DNA of 64,000 bases, from contig NZ_CP016464.1 in the NCBI RefSeq assembly GCF_001713455.1, forward strand, positions 4,016,001 through 4,080,000, in the 5' to 3' direction. Each line of letters opens with the position of its first letter. Position 1 is the stretch's first letter. A model generated the notes under the pieces. It had not been told where the DNA came from and searched no databases. It worked only from the letters and a program-made list of their open reading frames with translations. Position numbers and translations under genes: made by a program. Shown here in pieces: positions 1 to 9,236 of this stretch. This stretch comes from Bosea sp. RAC05 (GTDB lineage: Bacteria > Pseudomonadota > Alphaproteobacteria > Rhizobiales > Beijerinckiaceae).

Positions 1-521
1 TCATGGCTGATCAGGACCATGGCGGAGCGCAGCGACTTCAGCTCCTGCTCGAGCCATTCGATCACCGGCAGGTCGAGATGGTTGGTCGGCTCGTCGAGCA
101 GCAGGATGTCGGGCTCGGGCGCCAGCACGCGCGCCAGCGCGGCACGACGCGACTCGCCGCCCGACATCGTCGCCGGATCCTCCTCGCCGGTGAGGCCGAG
201 TTCGTCGATCAGATACTGCGCGCGATAGGCGTCGTCGCCCGGCCCCAGCCCCGCCTCGACATAGGCTAACGAGGTCTTGTAGCCCGTGAAATCGGGCTCC
301 TGCGGCAGATAGCGCACGGTGCAGCCAGGCTGGACGAAGCGCTCGGCCTTGTCGGGATCGACGAGGCCGGCCGCGATCTTCAGCAGGGTCGACTTGCCCG
401 AGCCGTTGCGGCCGACGAGGCAGACGCGTTCTCCGGCCGAGACCGCGATCTCGGCCGCCTCCAGCAGCGGTTGTCCGCCGAAGGTGAGCGCGACGTCGCG
501 CAGATGCAGCAAGGGGGCCAT
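1..521 (-). CDS. ABC-F family ATP-binding protein (C-terminus cut by window edge)
   Basis: The first 173 residues of an ABC-F type ATPase (Uup/EttA-like), a soluble class without membrane domains that acts on ribosomes. Walker A GRNGSGKST lies at about residues 37-45, the signature MSGGESRR near residue 130, and the Walker B stretch ends in LLLDEPTNHLD, the ABC-F hallmark. The reading runs off the left edge just after the conserved switch-histidine motif (ISHD), so linker and second ATPase domain lie outside. The ATG at 521 gives a sequence starting directly on the first beta strand, usual for this family. Which ABC-F subgroup it belongs to cannot be decided from this half. Confidence 0.9.
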   Translation of the reverse strand, partial: MAPLLHLRDVALTFGGQPLLEAAEIAVSAGERVCLVGRNGSGKSTLLKIAAGLVDPDKAERFVQPGCTVRYLPQEPDFTGYKTSLAYVEAGLGPGDDAYRAQYLIDELGLTGEEDPATMSGGESRRAALARVLAPEPDILLLDEPTNHLDLPVIEWLEQELKSLRSAMVLISH

Positions 522-658
522 GGCGTGTCCGTGAAGGGAGATGGATGGCGGGATAGACCGGCAGCCCCCCGATGTCACGCCCGCAGGCCCTGGCACGGTG
601 CTTGCCCCGCCCTGCGCACTTGCTAACTTCGCAGTCGCACAGGACGAAGAGAACCGCG

Positions 659-997
659 ATGTCTCGCCAGCGCCCCATCGGAATCGGCCACAATGGCGGG
701 CCGCCACTCAAGGAACGCAGGCGCCGGTCCGAGACCGGGACGGGCCGGATCGGCCGCTTCTTCGACTGGCGTTTCGCCCACCGCAAGGCGTGGAAGAAGC
801 CGCGCGACATCGCGCTGCGTCGCGAGGACAACGCCGAAGCGCTCGGCCTCACCTATGAGGAGTATTCGCTCGAGATCATGGAGCGCGGCTACCATCCCCA
901 GCCCGAGCATGTCGCGGCGATCAAGGCGAAGCGGGCGGAGCGGCGACGCACCGGAGGCGTCGTCGGCCAGTCGCTGAAGGGCCGACGCCTCGACTGA
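659..997 (+). CDS. Small basic conserved protein with IGHNGGPPL motif
   Basis: A 112-residue basic protein beginning with a conserved IGHNGGPPL segment at residues 9-17, which I recognise from small uncharacterised alphaproteobacterial proteins, often near mobile or DNA-related genes. The rest is rich in Arg and Lys with one acidic patch (around EEYSLEIMERG), suggesting a small helical nucleic-acid- or ribosome-associated protein; that is inference. The ATG at 659 places the motif near the N-terminus as in relatives; a longer in-frame reading from 572 would add unrelated residues. It is divergent from the ABC-F gene with 137 bp between starts, so both promoters must lie there. Confidence 0.75.
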   Translation: MSRQRPIGIGHNGGPPLKERRRRSETGTGRIGRFFDWRFAHRKAWKKPRDIALRREDNAEALGLTYEEYSLEIMERGYHPQPEHVAAIKAKRAERRRTGGVVGQSLKGRRLD

Positions 998-1007
998 AGG
1001 CCTCGCC

Positions 1008-2117
1008 TCAGGCGCCCGTCCAGCGCCGCAGCGCGCGCGTCACCGGGGCCTCGAACAGACGGTGCACCAGCAGCGCCGCGATCACCGCGCTGGCCAGGGC
1101 GGCCGCAACGAAGAGCCAGGGCTCGAACAGCCCGACCCGCGCGAAGACCTCGCGCAAGCCGCGGATCGCGAAGGGGTGGACGAGATAGAGCGCGTAGGAG
1201 GCGTCGCCGATCCGGGCGAGCGTTATCGTCAGCACCGAAGGCGCAGCCGGCTCGCGGGAGCCCGTCACCGCCGCCAGCACCAGCAGCGCAGCGGCTGATC
1301 CGTGCAGGGCAAGATCGCGCCAAGGCCCCGCCGACAACAGCGCATGCGGGCTCCACAGCAGCAGGCCGATGGCGACGGCCACCAGCGCGACGCGCGGGCT
1401 CGCCCCCAGCATCAAGCCACGCCGATGCAGCAGCGCGATCCCCATGCCCGCCGCGAATTCGAGCACGATCGGCTGACCCCAGAAGCCGAAGGGCAGCGGC
1501 AGCGGCCCCATCGCGGCGGTCCCACAGACCAGGATCGCCAGCGCGAGCGTCACGGCCGGTACGACAACGGCGCGTGGCAGCGCGAGCGCAGCCGCAAACA
1601 GCGCGTAGAACAGCATCTCGTAGTTCAGCGTCCAGCCGAGCGAATAGACCGGCTGCACCAGCCCGCTGGACGAGACCGCGGGCCAGAACAGGTAGGAGGC
1701 CATGATCTGCCCGACGCTCGGCGCCGGCGAATTGAGCGCCGCAGGCAGCGCGAGCCCGATCAGCAGGAACAGCGTCGTCGCCGCCCAGTAGAGCGGCACG
1801 ATCCGCACCAGCCGCCGTTTCAGGAACAGGGCGGGCGCGCCCGGCCGGTCGAACAGGGGCGCAGAGGCGTGGACCATGATGAAGCCGGAGACGACGAAGA
1901 AGATGTCGACGCCCGCCATCCAGGGCAGCAGATCGCTGCCGGCGAAGGGCTGCCCCGCCAGCCGCGCCAGCACCGCGGCATCGGGCTGGACATGATGCAC
2001 GGCCACCATGAAGGCCGCGAGCGCCCGCAGCACCTGGATCGGGAGGATGGCAGACAAGGCGGGGGCGAGCGGTCCGTTCGGGCCCGCCGGCCGGCGCGCC
2101 GTGGTCAGCCAAACCAC
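1008..2117 (-). CDS. Acyltransferase 3 family membrane protein
   Basis: Integral membrane O-acyltransferase of the acyltransferase-3 family (ExoZ/OafA type), which acylates extracellular or lipopolysaccharide sugars. The N-terminal block with RALAAFMVAVHH carries the conserved His, followed by VDIFFVVSGFIM and a KRRLVRIVPLYW segment, the typical order. About ten hydrophobic helices fill the remainder and SYALYLVHPF near the C-terminus is the usual late motif. No ATG suits the start; the GTG at 2117 overlaps the end of glk by 13 bp and is my choice, so the first 20 residues are uncertain. It is the last gene of the hyi-glk-acyltransferase run. The acceptor is unknown. Confidence 0.85.
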   Translation of the reverse strand: MVWLTTARRPAGPNGPLAPALSAILPIQVLRALAAFMVAVHHVQPDAAVLARLAGQPFAGSDLLPWMAGVDIFFVVSGFIMVHASAPLFDRPGAPALFLKRRLVRIVPLYWAATTLFLLIGLALPAALNSPAPSVGQIMASYLFWPAVSSSGLVQPVYSLGWTLNYEMLFYALFAAALALPRAVVVPAVTLALAILVCGTAAMGPLPLPFGFWGQPIVLEFAAGMGIALLHRRGLMLGASPRVALVAVAIGLLLWSPHALLSAGPWRDLALHGSAAALLVLAAVTGSREPAAPSVLTITLARIGDASYALYLVHPFAIRGLREVFARVGLFEPWLFVAAALASAVIAALLVHRLFEAPVTRALRRWTGA

Positions 2118-3103
2118 AAGCGCGCGGGATCGTCGAGGCCGAAGCGCGCCGGCGCGGCGGCGATCGTGGCCATGCCCCGCTCGGCGCCGTCGCGGGCGGT
2201 GATGACATGCAGCGAAAAACGCGCGGCGAGATCTTCCATCGGCGGCTTGGCGGAAAAGACGGTCGCAATCGCACCGCGCTCGGCCAGCGGGAGCAGCCGC
2301 GGCACGATCCCGCCCGAGAGATAAACGCCCCCCGTCGCCTTGAAGGCGAGCGCGAGATCGCCGGCGACGCGGGCGAGCAGCCGCCAGAAGCAGATCACGG
2401 CCATCAGCGCGGCCGGCTCCCCGTCGAGCGCCAGGGTCGTCACATCCGCGGCGCTGACATCGGGCTCGCGCAGGCCGGAGCTGGCCGCGACGGCGCGGTG
2501 GAAGCGCACCAGCCCGTCGCCGCTGAGCAGCGCCTCGACCGTGACGCGCGGCAGGCCCGCCGCCAGCGCCGGCCAGATCTTCTCCTCGGTCGGATCCTCC
2601 GGGCCGATGCCGATATGCCCGGCCTCGGTCGGCACCAGCACGCTGCGCCCGGCCCGGGTGACGATGGCCGCCGCACCGAAGCCGGTGCCCGGCCCCAGCA
2701 CGAGCCTGGTACCGCCGGCTTCCGGATCGCCGGCCACCAGCGTGGTCACATCGCCGTCTCCGAGCACGGCGAGCGAAGCGGCCTGTGCCTCGAAATCGTT
2801 GACGAGGAGCCCCTGCTCGAGCCCCAGCGCCCGGCCGAGAACAGGGCCGTCGAAGGTCCAGCTCGCATTGGTCAGCCTTGCGACGCGCCCTTCGAGCGGG
2901 CCGGCCACGGCCAGGATCGCGGAGCGCGGGCGCTGGGCGAGCGTGGTCAGCACGCTCTCCAGGGCGGCTTCGGGCGTCGCCTGGCTGCCGGTCGCGATGC
3001 GGGCGAGAGGGACGGGCTGGGCGCCCGCCTGCTCGACCAGCGACAGGCGGCAATTGGTCCCGCCGATGTCGGCGACCAGGACCGGCCAGGCGAAGGGCGG
3101 CAT
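2105..3103 (-). CDS. glk: Glucokinase
   Basis: Cytoplasmic ATP:glucose 6-phosphotransferase of the bacterial Glk family (not the ROK group). An N-terminal phosphate-binding loop VADIGGTNCRLSL is followed by the sugar-binding part LLVNDFEAQAASL, the LGPGTGFGAA loop and EAGHIGIGP. At 332 residues it has the normal length. The ATG at 3103 overlaps the hyi stop as TGATG, so the two are translationally coupled; a GTG one codon earlier is also possible. It phosphorylates glucose for the Entner-Doudoroff route, matching the KDG kinase found elsewhere in the window (20460-21404). Confidence 0.93.
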   Translation of the reverse strand: MPPFAWPVLVADIGGTNCRLSLVEQAGAQPVPLARIATGSQATPEAALESVLTTLAQRPRSAILAVAGPLEGRVARLTNASWTFDGPVLGRALGLEQGLLVNDFEAQAASLAVLGDGDVTTLVAGDPEAGGTRLVLGPGTGFGAAAIVTRAGRSVLVPTEAGHIGIGPEDPTEEKIWPALAAGLPRVTVEALLSGDGLVRFHRAVAASSGLREPDVSAADVTTLALDGEPAALMAVICFWRLLARVAGDLALAFKATGGVYLSGGIVPRLLPLAERGAIATVFSAKPPMEDLAARFSLHVITARDGAERGMATIAAAPARFGLDDPARLWFG

Positions 3104-3909
3104 CACGCCGCGTCCAGCGGGTCCGGCCGCGGGTCGTGCCGGCGATAGGGGGCAAACCAGCCGAGCCCTTCGAGCGTGCCAGCGCGCGGCCGGTATTCGC
3201 AGCCGACGAAGCCGTCATAGCCGAGCGCGTCGAGCAGGGCGAAGAGCTTCGGATAGTCGGGCCCCTGATCGTCGGGCTCGTGGCGGCCGTTGGCGCTGGC
3301 GATCTGGACATGGCCGACGAGCGGAAACAGCGCCTTCAGCCGGCCGGCCACGTCGCCATGGATCAATTCGCAGTGATACATGTCGAACTGCAGCCTGACA
3401 TTGGCCCGCCCGGACTCGCGCACATAGGCCGCGGCCCGGTCGAAATCATTCAGGAAATAGCCCGGCATGTCCTTGCCGTTGATCGGCTCGAGCAGGAGTT
3501 CGATCCCATGCGGGGCCAGCACATCGGCGGCGTAGGCGAGCGAGGCGCGGTAGGTCGCCTGCGCGGTCGCGTCGTCCGGATCCGCCAGACCCGCCATCAT
3601 GTGCAGGCGCTTCACGCCGGTCTCGTGCGCATAGGCGAGCGCCGTCTCGACTCCCGCGCGGAACTCGGCCTCTCGGCCGGCGAGCGCCGCGATTCCGCGC
3701 TCGCCCTTGGCAAAATCGCCCGGCGGCAGGTTGAACAGCGCCTGCTGGAGATGCCCACCCACCAGAGCCAGCCCGACCTGCTCGGCCGGGTGCTCATAGG
3801 GGAACAGGAACTCCACCGCCTCGAAACCGGCATCCGCCGCCGCCTTGAAGCGGTCGAGGAAGGCCCATTCATTGAACATCATCGAGAGATTGGCGGCGAA
3901 GCGAGGCAT
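3103..3909 (-). CDS. hyi: Hydroxypyruvate isomerase / 2-oxo-tetronate isomerase family
   Basis: A 268-residue TIM-barrel isomerase of the AP-endonuclease-2-like fold. It interconverts hydroxypyruvate and tartronate semialdehyde, or acts on 2-oxo-tetronates in OtnI relatives. Metal-ligand positions are visible: Glu in LLLEPINGKDMPGY, Asp and His in QFDMYHCE, His in VGHVQIA and the late Glu in GCEYRP. N-terminal AANLSMMFNEW is typical. Without gcl or glxR nearby, the sequence alone does not decide between Hyi and OtnI. The gene is first in the run with glk and is coupled to it by a TGATG overlap. Confidence 0.85.
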   Translation of the reverse strand: MPRFAANLSMMFNEWAFLDRFKAAADAGFEAVEFLFPYEHPAEQVGLALVGGHLQQALFNLPPGDFAKGERGIAALAGREAEFRAGVETALAYAHETGVKRLHMMAGLADPDDATAQATYRASLAYAADVLAPHGIELLLEPINGKDMPGYFLNDFDRAAAYVRESGRANVRLQFDMYHCELIHGDVAGRLKALFPLVGHVQIASANGRHEPDDQGPDYPKLFALLDALGYDGFVGCEYRPRAGTLEGLGWFAPYRRHDPRPDPLDAA

Positions 3910-4018
3910 GACGGTCCCGGAGGCTGATGAACTGCCGCGAAGCTAGCGCGCGGAGCGGCCCGCGTCATGCCGCAACGCGGCATCGCCGCGATGCGTTCCC
4001 TGTCGAGGCGGGGCCGGC

Positions 4019-4999
4019 CTACTTCTTGTCGGCCCGGGCCGGCGGGTTCGGGTCCTTGGAGAAGTTCCGGAAGACCATGTCGGGCGAGGAGGTGTTGTGA
4101 CGCGAATGGGTGGTGCGGCCCATCCAGATGTCGGTCGCCTTGCCGCCCGTGAAGGGCATCAGCTTCTCCTCGCGCCAGCCCTTGGCGCCGGGCTCGCGAA
4201 TGGCGATGTGCGCGACATCGTTGTTGCCCTCGGTGACATACATCGAGCGCAGCGCCACGAAGGCATTGCCGCCGGTCACCGGCCTGTCGAGCACGACATC
4301 CAGCACCATGCGGTTCTCGTCGACGCCCTCGAGCTTCAGCGTGCCGTTGGAACCGTCCTTGAAGCTCAGCTTGAACGAGGTCGTCTTGGGGTCGAACTCG
4401 ATCTCCCTGATGTTGACGACCGGTCGCGCGCCATCCTGAACGATCGGCCCGACCAGAAAGGACGAGCCATAGGCCGTGGCGGCGAGCTGCGAGGGCGGCA
4501 TCGGCCGGGCGCGCCAGTAGCCGTCCTGCGGATAGACCACGAGCAGTTCGTGCGAACGGTCCTTGCCGAGCTTCCAGAGCTGGACGAGATGCAGGCCCTT
4601 CTCGACCCTGTCGCCGACCTTGAAGGTCGTGTCGGACGGGCGCCAGAAGGTTGGGAAGGTGTAGCCCACGAGCCAGTATTCGATGCTCTCGTAGAAGGTG
4701 ACGCGGCGCGGCGGGGTGACCGCGGCGAAGACGGGGTCGCCCGTCATGTCGCAGGCCGTCCAGTCGGCCTCCCAGTTGTCGCGGATCAGGCCGGCGATAT
4801 AGGCCGGATGCGCCGCCTCGATCTGGAAGCGGCGCACCTCGGGCGAGATCGCCTTGATGGTGACGTTGTCCTTCTCGGCGCAGAGCACCGGCTCGGATTC
4901 ATTCTTGACCTCGACGGCGACATCGCTGGCCGCGAAGGCCGGCGCCGAGGCGGCGAGAAATGCGAGTGACAGCATGAGCGGGCGAGCGAAACTGAACAT
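4019..4999 (-). CDS. Secreted protein of unknown function
   Basis: A 326-residue protein with a clear Sec signal peptide (MFSFARPLMLSLAFLAASAPAFA, cleavage after AFA-A). The ATG at 4999 is preceded by AAGGA seven bases upstream; a longer reading from 5185 would bury the signal. The mature part has no transmembrane segment, two Cys (in LCAEKD and TACDMTG) that might form a disulfide, and a beta-rich composition. I recognise no catalytic motif. Relatives in rhizobia are annotated only as hypothetical. It lies alone, with a divergent small membrane protein upstream. Confidence 0.8.
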   Translation of the reverse strand: MFSFARPLMLSLAFLAASAPAFAASDVAVEVKNESEPVLCAEKDNVTIKAISPEVRRFQIEAAHPAYIAGLIRDNWEADWTACDMTGDPVFAAVTPPRRVTFYESIEYWLVGYTFPTFWRPSDTTFKVGDRVEKGLHLVQLWKLGKDRSHELLVVYPQDGYWRARPMPPSQLAATAYGSSFLVGPIVQDGARPVVNIREIEFDPKTTSFKLSFKDGSNGTLKLEGVDENRMVLDVVLDRPVTGGNAFVALRSMYVTEGNNDVAHIAIREPGAKGWREEKLMPFTGGKATDIWMGRTTHSRHNTSSPDMVFRNFSKDPNPPARADKK

Positions 5000-5141
5000 G
5001 ACGATCCTTGACGGGAAATCCCCACGGCCGATACGGCCAGCATGAGTTGGCGTCAGCCAAGCAGCTTCTCTCGCGAGCCGCAACGCTGATATCAATCGAT
5101 GGCCACGAAAGCCTGTCGATCCTGTCGTGAAGGGGCGAGCG

Positions 5142-5534
5142 ATGCAGATGCTGCTTCTGTGGGCCGGCATATTGATGGTTCTCATCGGCCTGTCTCACTC
5201 GATCCTCGGCGAGATCCTGATCTTCCGGCGCCAGCGCAGCAGCGGGATCGTACCCACGCTCGGCGGCGAGATCCTGAAGGAGCGCCATGTCAGGATCCTG
5301 TGGGCGAGCTGGCATCTCGTCACGATCCTGGGCTGGGCGCTTGGCGGCATGCTGATCATGCTCGCGCTGCCGCCGGGCCAGCCATTCCCGGCACGATGGT
5401 TGGTGCGCATCGCCCTGATCGCGACGCTCGCCTGCTCAGCGCTGGTGTGTTTCGCGACCAAGGGCCGGCATCCGGGCTGGATCGGCCTGTTGCTGGCCGC
5501 GATCCTCACCTGGCTCGGCGAGGTCGGGACATGA
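5142..5534 (+). CDS. Small four-helix membrane protein
   Basis: A 130-residue hydrophobic protein with four predicted membrane segments, roughly residues 3-27, 53-75, 88-107 and 114-126, separated by a short basic loop (FRRQRSSG). The ATG at 5142 follows an AAGGGG ribosome-binding site eight bases upstream; a GTG at 5127 in frame lies within that site and is less likely. No catalytic motif is visible. Membrane location is inferred from hydrophobicity only. It is convergent with the FkbM methyltransferase gene, 12 bp apart. Confidence 0.7.
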   Translation: MQMLLLWAGILMVLIGLSHSILGEILIFRRQRSSGIVPTLGGEILKERHVRILWASWHLVTILGWALGGMLIMLALPPGQPFPARWLVRIALIATLACSALVCFATKGRHPGWIGLLLAAILTWLGEVGT

Positions 5535-5546
5535 ACGGCCCCGCGA

Positions 5547-6305
5547 TCAGCCCGGCAGGACGGCGTAGACATCGCCCGAATTCGCGGAATGGGGAAGCTC
5601 CCGCAGATAGCAGCCCATCGCCTCGGCGCTGGCGAAGGCGCCCAGTTCGAGCTGCTGGCTCTCGCCGAGCGCGACGTTGAAGCGATAGGGCCCCAGCGTC
5701 TCCAGCAGGGCGAGGCAGGCCTCGGCGACATCGCGCTGGATGGTGGTGAACTCGAAGGAGATCACCGGCACGGGCCGCGTCAGCCCGGCGAGCACATGGG
5801 CCTCGAAGCCCTCGACGTCGATCTTGAGCAAGGCGGGCAGGCCGTGCCGGCTAATCAGGGCATCGAGCGTGGTGCTGCGCACCTCGATCTCGCGGTCCCA
5901 GACCTGCTCCAGCCAGCCATCCGCTCCGCTCGCCGCGCCGATGAAGGCATCGGACGCGGTCGAGACCGTCGGATTGGCGCTGTTGATCCGCAGCCGCACG
6001 ACACCTTCGGCATCGCCGCAGGCGGCCTCGACCAGGGTCACCTGCGGGTCGCGGCCATGGATCAGCCGCAAGGCGCGCGCCGGGCCGGGCTGCGGCTCGA
6101 GCGCGACCACGCGCGCGCCGAGCCGGCGGAAGCAGGAGATCCGGTCGCCGACATGCGCCCCGATGTCGAAGGCGAGGTCGCCGGGCTTGAGGAAGCGGCC
6201 ATAGAGCGCATCCATCGCCCCGTGGCGGGACTTGTCGCCGTGATAGACGCGCAGCGACCGGCCGATCGCCCTCGCCGTACCCGGAGCGTGAAGAGCCGCG
6301 CTCAT
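5547..6305 (-). CDS. FkbM family methyltransferase
   Basis: A 252-residue SAM-dependent methyltransferase of the FkbM family, whose members O-methylate sugars and polyketides. SAM motif I is DIGAHVGDRIS, the acidic loop is VALEPQPGP, and the family-specific LLKIDVEGFEAHVLAG motif is intact. Its ATG at 6305 overlaps the stop of the upstream glucosyltransferase (ATGA), so the two are co-translated. From this coupling I infer that the substrate may be the periplasmic glucan or a precursor made by that enzyme; the sequence does not prove it. Confidence 0.88.
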   Translation of the reverse strand: MSAALHAPGTARAIGRSLRVYHGDKSRHGAMDALYGRFLKPGDLAFDIGAHVGDRISCFRRLGARVVALEPQPGPARALRLIHGRDPQVTLVEAACGDAEGVVRLRINSANPTVSTASDAFIGAASGADGWLEQVWDREIEVRSTTLDALISRHGLPALLKIDVEGFEAHVLAGLTRPVPVISFEFTTIQRDVAEACLALLETLGPYRFNVALGESQQLELGAFASAEAMGCYLRELPHSANSGDVYAVLPG

Positions 6306-8152
6306 CGATTCACCTCCGCCCGGATCGCCTGCAGCACCGGCGGCGGGTCGAAATCCTCGGGGATGCCGCACAGCCCCTGCCGCGCGAACCAGGCGCCCAG
6401 CGCGGGCAGTGCCGTCGCCATCGCGAAGGGCACCGCCAGCAGGTAGCCGGCCGTCAGCGGCAGCGACCAGATGAGCACCGCAGGCGAGATCACCGCCAGC
6501 GTGCCGAACAGATAGACCGCGAAGAGCAGATGCGGCCACAGCCCGGCGAATGCCGTCGCCAGCGAGAGTGCATGCGCGTCGCGCGCCTGACCGCCCCAGC
6601 CGATCCGCGACCGGCCGAACAGCAGGCCGATCATGAACAGGGTCGTGCGGAAACTCGACACCGCGCCCTGCAGGAAGGCGAAGACCACCTCGATCGCCGC
6701 CGAGGCCACGAAACGCAGCCGTCCGCCATAGCTGCGAGCACCGCCGGGGGCGAGCAGGATGTCCGCAAAGCCCGCGAGCTTGGGCGAGAGATACATTCCC
6801 AGGAACAGCAGATAGAGCCCGGCCGCCAGGCCGGCGGGATAGTCGGCGATCCAGCGGTCCTCGATCACCTTCAGGGGCAGCAGCGCGATCATCAGCGTCC
6901 AGGACGGCAGGCCGAGGAACATCAGGATCGCCCAGAACAGCTGGAAGCGGCTCATCGGCAGCAGGCCGGGAATGTCCATCAGCTTGAGATATTGCAGATT
7001 GCCGAGGCACCAGCGCAGGTCGCGCTTGGCGAAGTCGAGCATGGTCGGCGGGTTTTCCTCCCAGCTGCCGCCCTCGACCGGCAGCACGCGAACCTCATAG
7101 CCGGCCCGGCGCATCAGCGTCGCCTCGACCTGATCGTGGCTCATCACGGCGCCGCCCAGCGGCGGGCGCCCCGGCAGCACCGGCAGGTGGCAGCCATCGC
7201 GGAACGGGGCGATGCGGACCATCGCATTATGGCCCCAGAACGGGCCACAATCGCCGATCCACCAGGCGGACCCCATCGTGTAGGGGCGCATGCCCTGGCG
7301 CATGCCGAACTGGAAGATGCGCGCGAACGCCGACTGGCTGGGCATGCCGACGACGAGGCTCTGCAGGATGCCGAGCCGCGGATAGGCCTGCATCATCCGC
7401 GTCAGCTTCACGATCGCCTCGCCCGACATCACGCTGTCGGCGTCGAGCGGCAGCATGAGTTCGTAGTCGGCGCCCCAGCGCTCGCAGAAATCGCGGACAT
7501 TGCCGGCCTTGAAGCCGGCATTGTCGGTGCGGCGGCGATAGATGATGCGGCAGTCCTCGCCCGCCTCGGCCTGCCACGCGGCGGCCAGCCTTTCCTCGGC
7601 CGCGGCGACTTCGGGATCGTTGGTGTCGGACAGCACGAAATAGTCATACCAGCCGCCCTCGCCCGTGGCGTTGACGCTCTGCTTGACCACGTGCAGCCGG
7701 GCGAAGGCGCGGGCCGGGTCTTCATTGCGCAACGTCATCAGGATGGCGGTGCGGACTGCGACCGGTGTTGGCAGATCGCCGGCGGCTGCGAAGGGGGCGA
7801 CGCGGTCCAGCCCGTCCTTGACGCCATGCAGCAGCCAGAAGCCGAGCACGGCGTTCCAGAAGCCCAGCACGGTCCAGGGCGCGCCGAACAGGAAGGCGAC
7901 GAGGATGGCGCCATCGGCCACCGTCCAGCCGCCGCTGCCGAGCACCGTCGCCAGCCCGTAGAGCAGCGCCGCCAGGGTCGCGAGGTTGAGGCCCAGTACC
8001 AGCCAGCGGCGGCGCGACAACACGGCCTGCGACTGCAGCCCGGCCGGCGTCTGCCCCGGCGTCGGCTGTGGCGCCTGTTCGATCGTGAGCCCTTGCGCCG
8101 CCGGCTGGAACGTGGTCGGAGCGGGACGCTGGTTCATGGCTGTTTCTGTCAT
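6302..8152 (-). CDS. opgH: Glucans biosynthesis glucosyltransferase OpgH/MdoH
   Basis: Inner-membrane family 2 glucosyltransferase that polymerises UDP-glucose into osmoregulated periplasmic glucan. The GT2 domain shows LSDTNDPE, the PLDADS metal-binding motif, the CGPFWGHNAM acceptor region, MSHDQVEATLMRRAGYEV and the (R)xxRW motif in RDLRWCLGNLQ. Two helices precede it and about six follow. At 616 residues it is the short alphaproteobacterial form, lacking the long N-terminal tail of the E. coli enzyme (about 850 residues). The partner opgG is not in this window; fkbM takes the downstream position instead. The start at 8152 lies 54 bp from a divergent gene. Confidence 0.93.
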   Translation of the reverse strand: MTETAMNQRPAPTTFQPAAQGLTIEQAPQPTPGQTPAGLQSQAVLSRRRWLVLGLNLATLAALLYGLATVLGSGGWTVADGAILVAFLFGAPWTVLGFWNAVLGFWLLHGVKDGLDRVAPFAAAGDLPTPVAVRTAILMTLRNEDPARAFARLHVVKQSVNATGEGGWYDYFVLSDTNDPEVAAAEERLAAAWQAEAGEDCRIIYRRRTDNAGFKAGNVRDFCERWGADYELMLPLDADSVMSGEAIVKLTRMMQAYPRLGILQSLVVGMPSQSAFARIFQFGMRQGMRPYTMGSAWWIGDCGPFWGHNAMVRIAPFRDGCHLPVLPGRPPLGGAVMSHDQVEATLMRRAGYEVRVLPVEGGSWEENPPTMLDFAKRDLRWCLGNLQYLKLMDIPGLLPMSRFQLFWAILMFLGLPSWTLMIALLPLKVIEDRWIADYPAGLAAGLYLLFLGMYLSPKLAGFADILLAPGGARSYGGRLRFVASAAIEVVFAFLQGAVSSFRTTLFMIGLLFGRSRIGWGGQARDAHALSLATAFAGLWPHLLFAVYLFGTLAVISPAVLIWSLPLTAGYLLAVPFAMATALPALGAWFARQGLCGIPEDFDPPPVLQAIRAEVNR

Positions 8153-8206
8153 GCGAGCGATCGAGGCGGGACCGGTGAAGCGGAGCGGGCGGGAGAGGCG
8201 GAAGAC

Positions 8207-9229
8207 ATGGCGCCGAACGACATGGCCGGGGAGCTAAAGCCGGCATTTCCGTCCGGCGCAAGCGCCTCAGCGACGGCCCTCTGGTATGTGAGCCCGCGTG
8301 AATGCGCCCTGAACGCCGAGGCGCTTCCGGCGCGCGCTGCGGGTGACTGCCTGGTCCGCGCGCTGTGGAGCGGCATCAGCCGCGGAACCGAGCGCCTCGT
8401 CTGCGAGGGACGCGTGCCCGAGGGCGAGTATGAGCGCATGCGGGCCCCCTTCCAGCAGGGCGATTTTCCCTTCCCCGTGAAATACGGCTACTGCGCCGTC
8501 GGCGTGGTGGAGGCAGGCCCCGCCGACAGGCTGGGCCAGACCGTCTTCTGCCTGCATCCGCATCAGGACCGTTTCATTGCGCCCGCCGACCGGCTGACGC
8601 CGGTTCCGCCGCAGGTGCCGGCCCGCCGCGCGATCCTCGCCGCCAACATGGAGACGGCGCTGAACGCCCATTGGGACGCAGGCTCCGGCCCGGCCGACCG
8701 CATCGTCGTGGTCGGCGGCGGCGTGCTCGGCCTGCTCGTGGCCTGGCTCGCGGCGCGCCTGCCCGGTGCGGAGGTGACGCTGGTCGATGTCGAACCCGCC
8801 CGTGCCGACCTCGCGCGCCACCTCGGCTTCGGCTTCGCCCTGCCGGCCGACGCGCCGAGCGAGGCCGATCTCGTCTTCCACGCCAGCGCCTCAGCGCCGG
8901 GCCTCGCCACCGCGATCGCGGCCGCCGGCTTCGAGGCCCGCATCGTCGAGCTGAGCTGGTATGGGCAGGGCACGGTGCCCGCCCCGCTCGGTGGCGCCTT
9001 TCATGCCCGGAGGCTGCAACTGGTCTCGACCCAGGTCGGCGGGATCGCGCCGTCGCGCCGGCCGCGCTGGGACTATGCCCGGCGCGCCGCCGCCGCCATG
9101 GCGCTGCTCGCCGACGACCGGCTCGACGCGCTGATCAGCGAAGACATCCCCTTCCGCGAAGCAGCCGGGCGCCTGCCTTCCGTGCTCGCGCCGTCATGGC
9201 ATGGCCTGACGGCAGCGATCTGCTATTGA
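8207..9229 (+). CDS. Zinc-independent MDR-superfamily dehydrogenase-like protein
   Basis: A 340-residue medium-chain dehydrogenase/reductase. The GroES-like half contains ALWSGISRGTERLV where zinc alcohol dehydrogenases have a Cys ligand, and the four-Cys structural zinc lobe is absent, so it should be zinc-free, like the BchC/ketoreductase branch. The nucleotide fold carries VVGGGVLGLLVAWL and an acidic VDVEPARA that favours NAD. The ATG at 8207 follows GGAGAGGCGG. It starts a plus-strand run with the VOC, PTPS-like, glycosyltransferase and methyltransferase genes, with 7-31 bp gaps or overlaps. A redox step on a pterin or sugar-linked intermediate is inferred from that context. Confidence 0.82.
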   Translation: MAPNDMAGELKPAFPSGASASATALWYVSPRECALNAEALPARAAGDCLVRALWSGISRGTERLVCEGRVPEGEYERMRAPFQQGDFPFPVKYGYCAVGVVEAGPADRLGQTVFCLHPHQDRFIAPADRLTPVPPQVPARRAILAANMETALNAHWDAGSGPADRIVVVGGGVLGLLVAWLAARLPGAEVTLVDVEPARADLARHLGFGFALPADAPSEADLVFHASASAPGLATAIAAAGFEARIVELSWYGQGTVPAPLGGAFHARRLQLVSTQVGGIAPSRRPRWDYARRAAAAMALLADDRLDALISEDIPFREAAGRLPSVLAPSWHGLTAAICY

Positions 9230-9236
9230 ACGCGGC

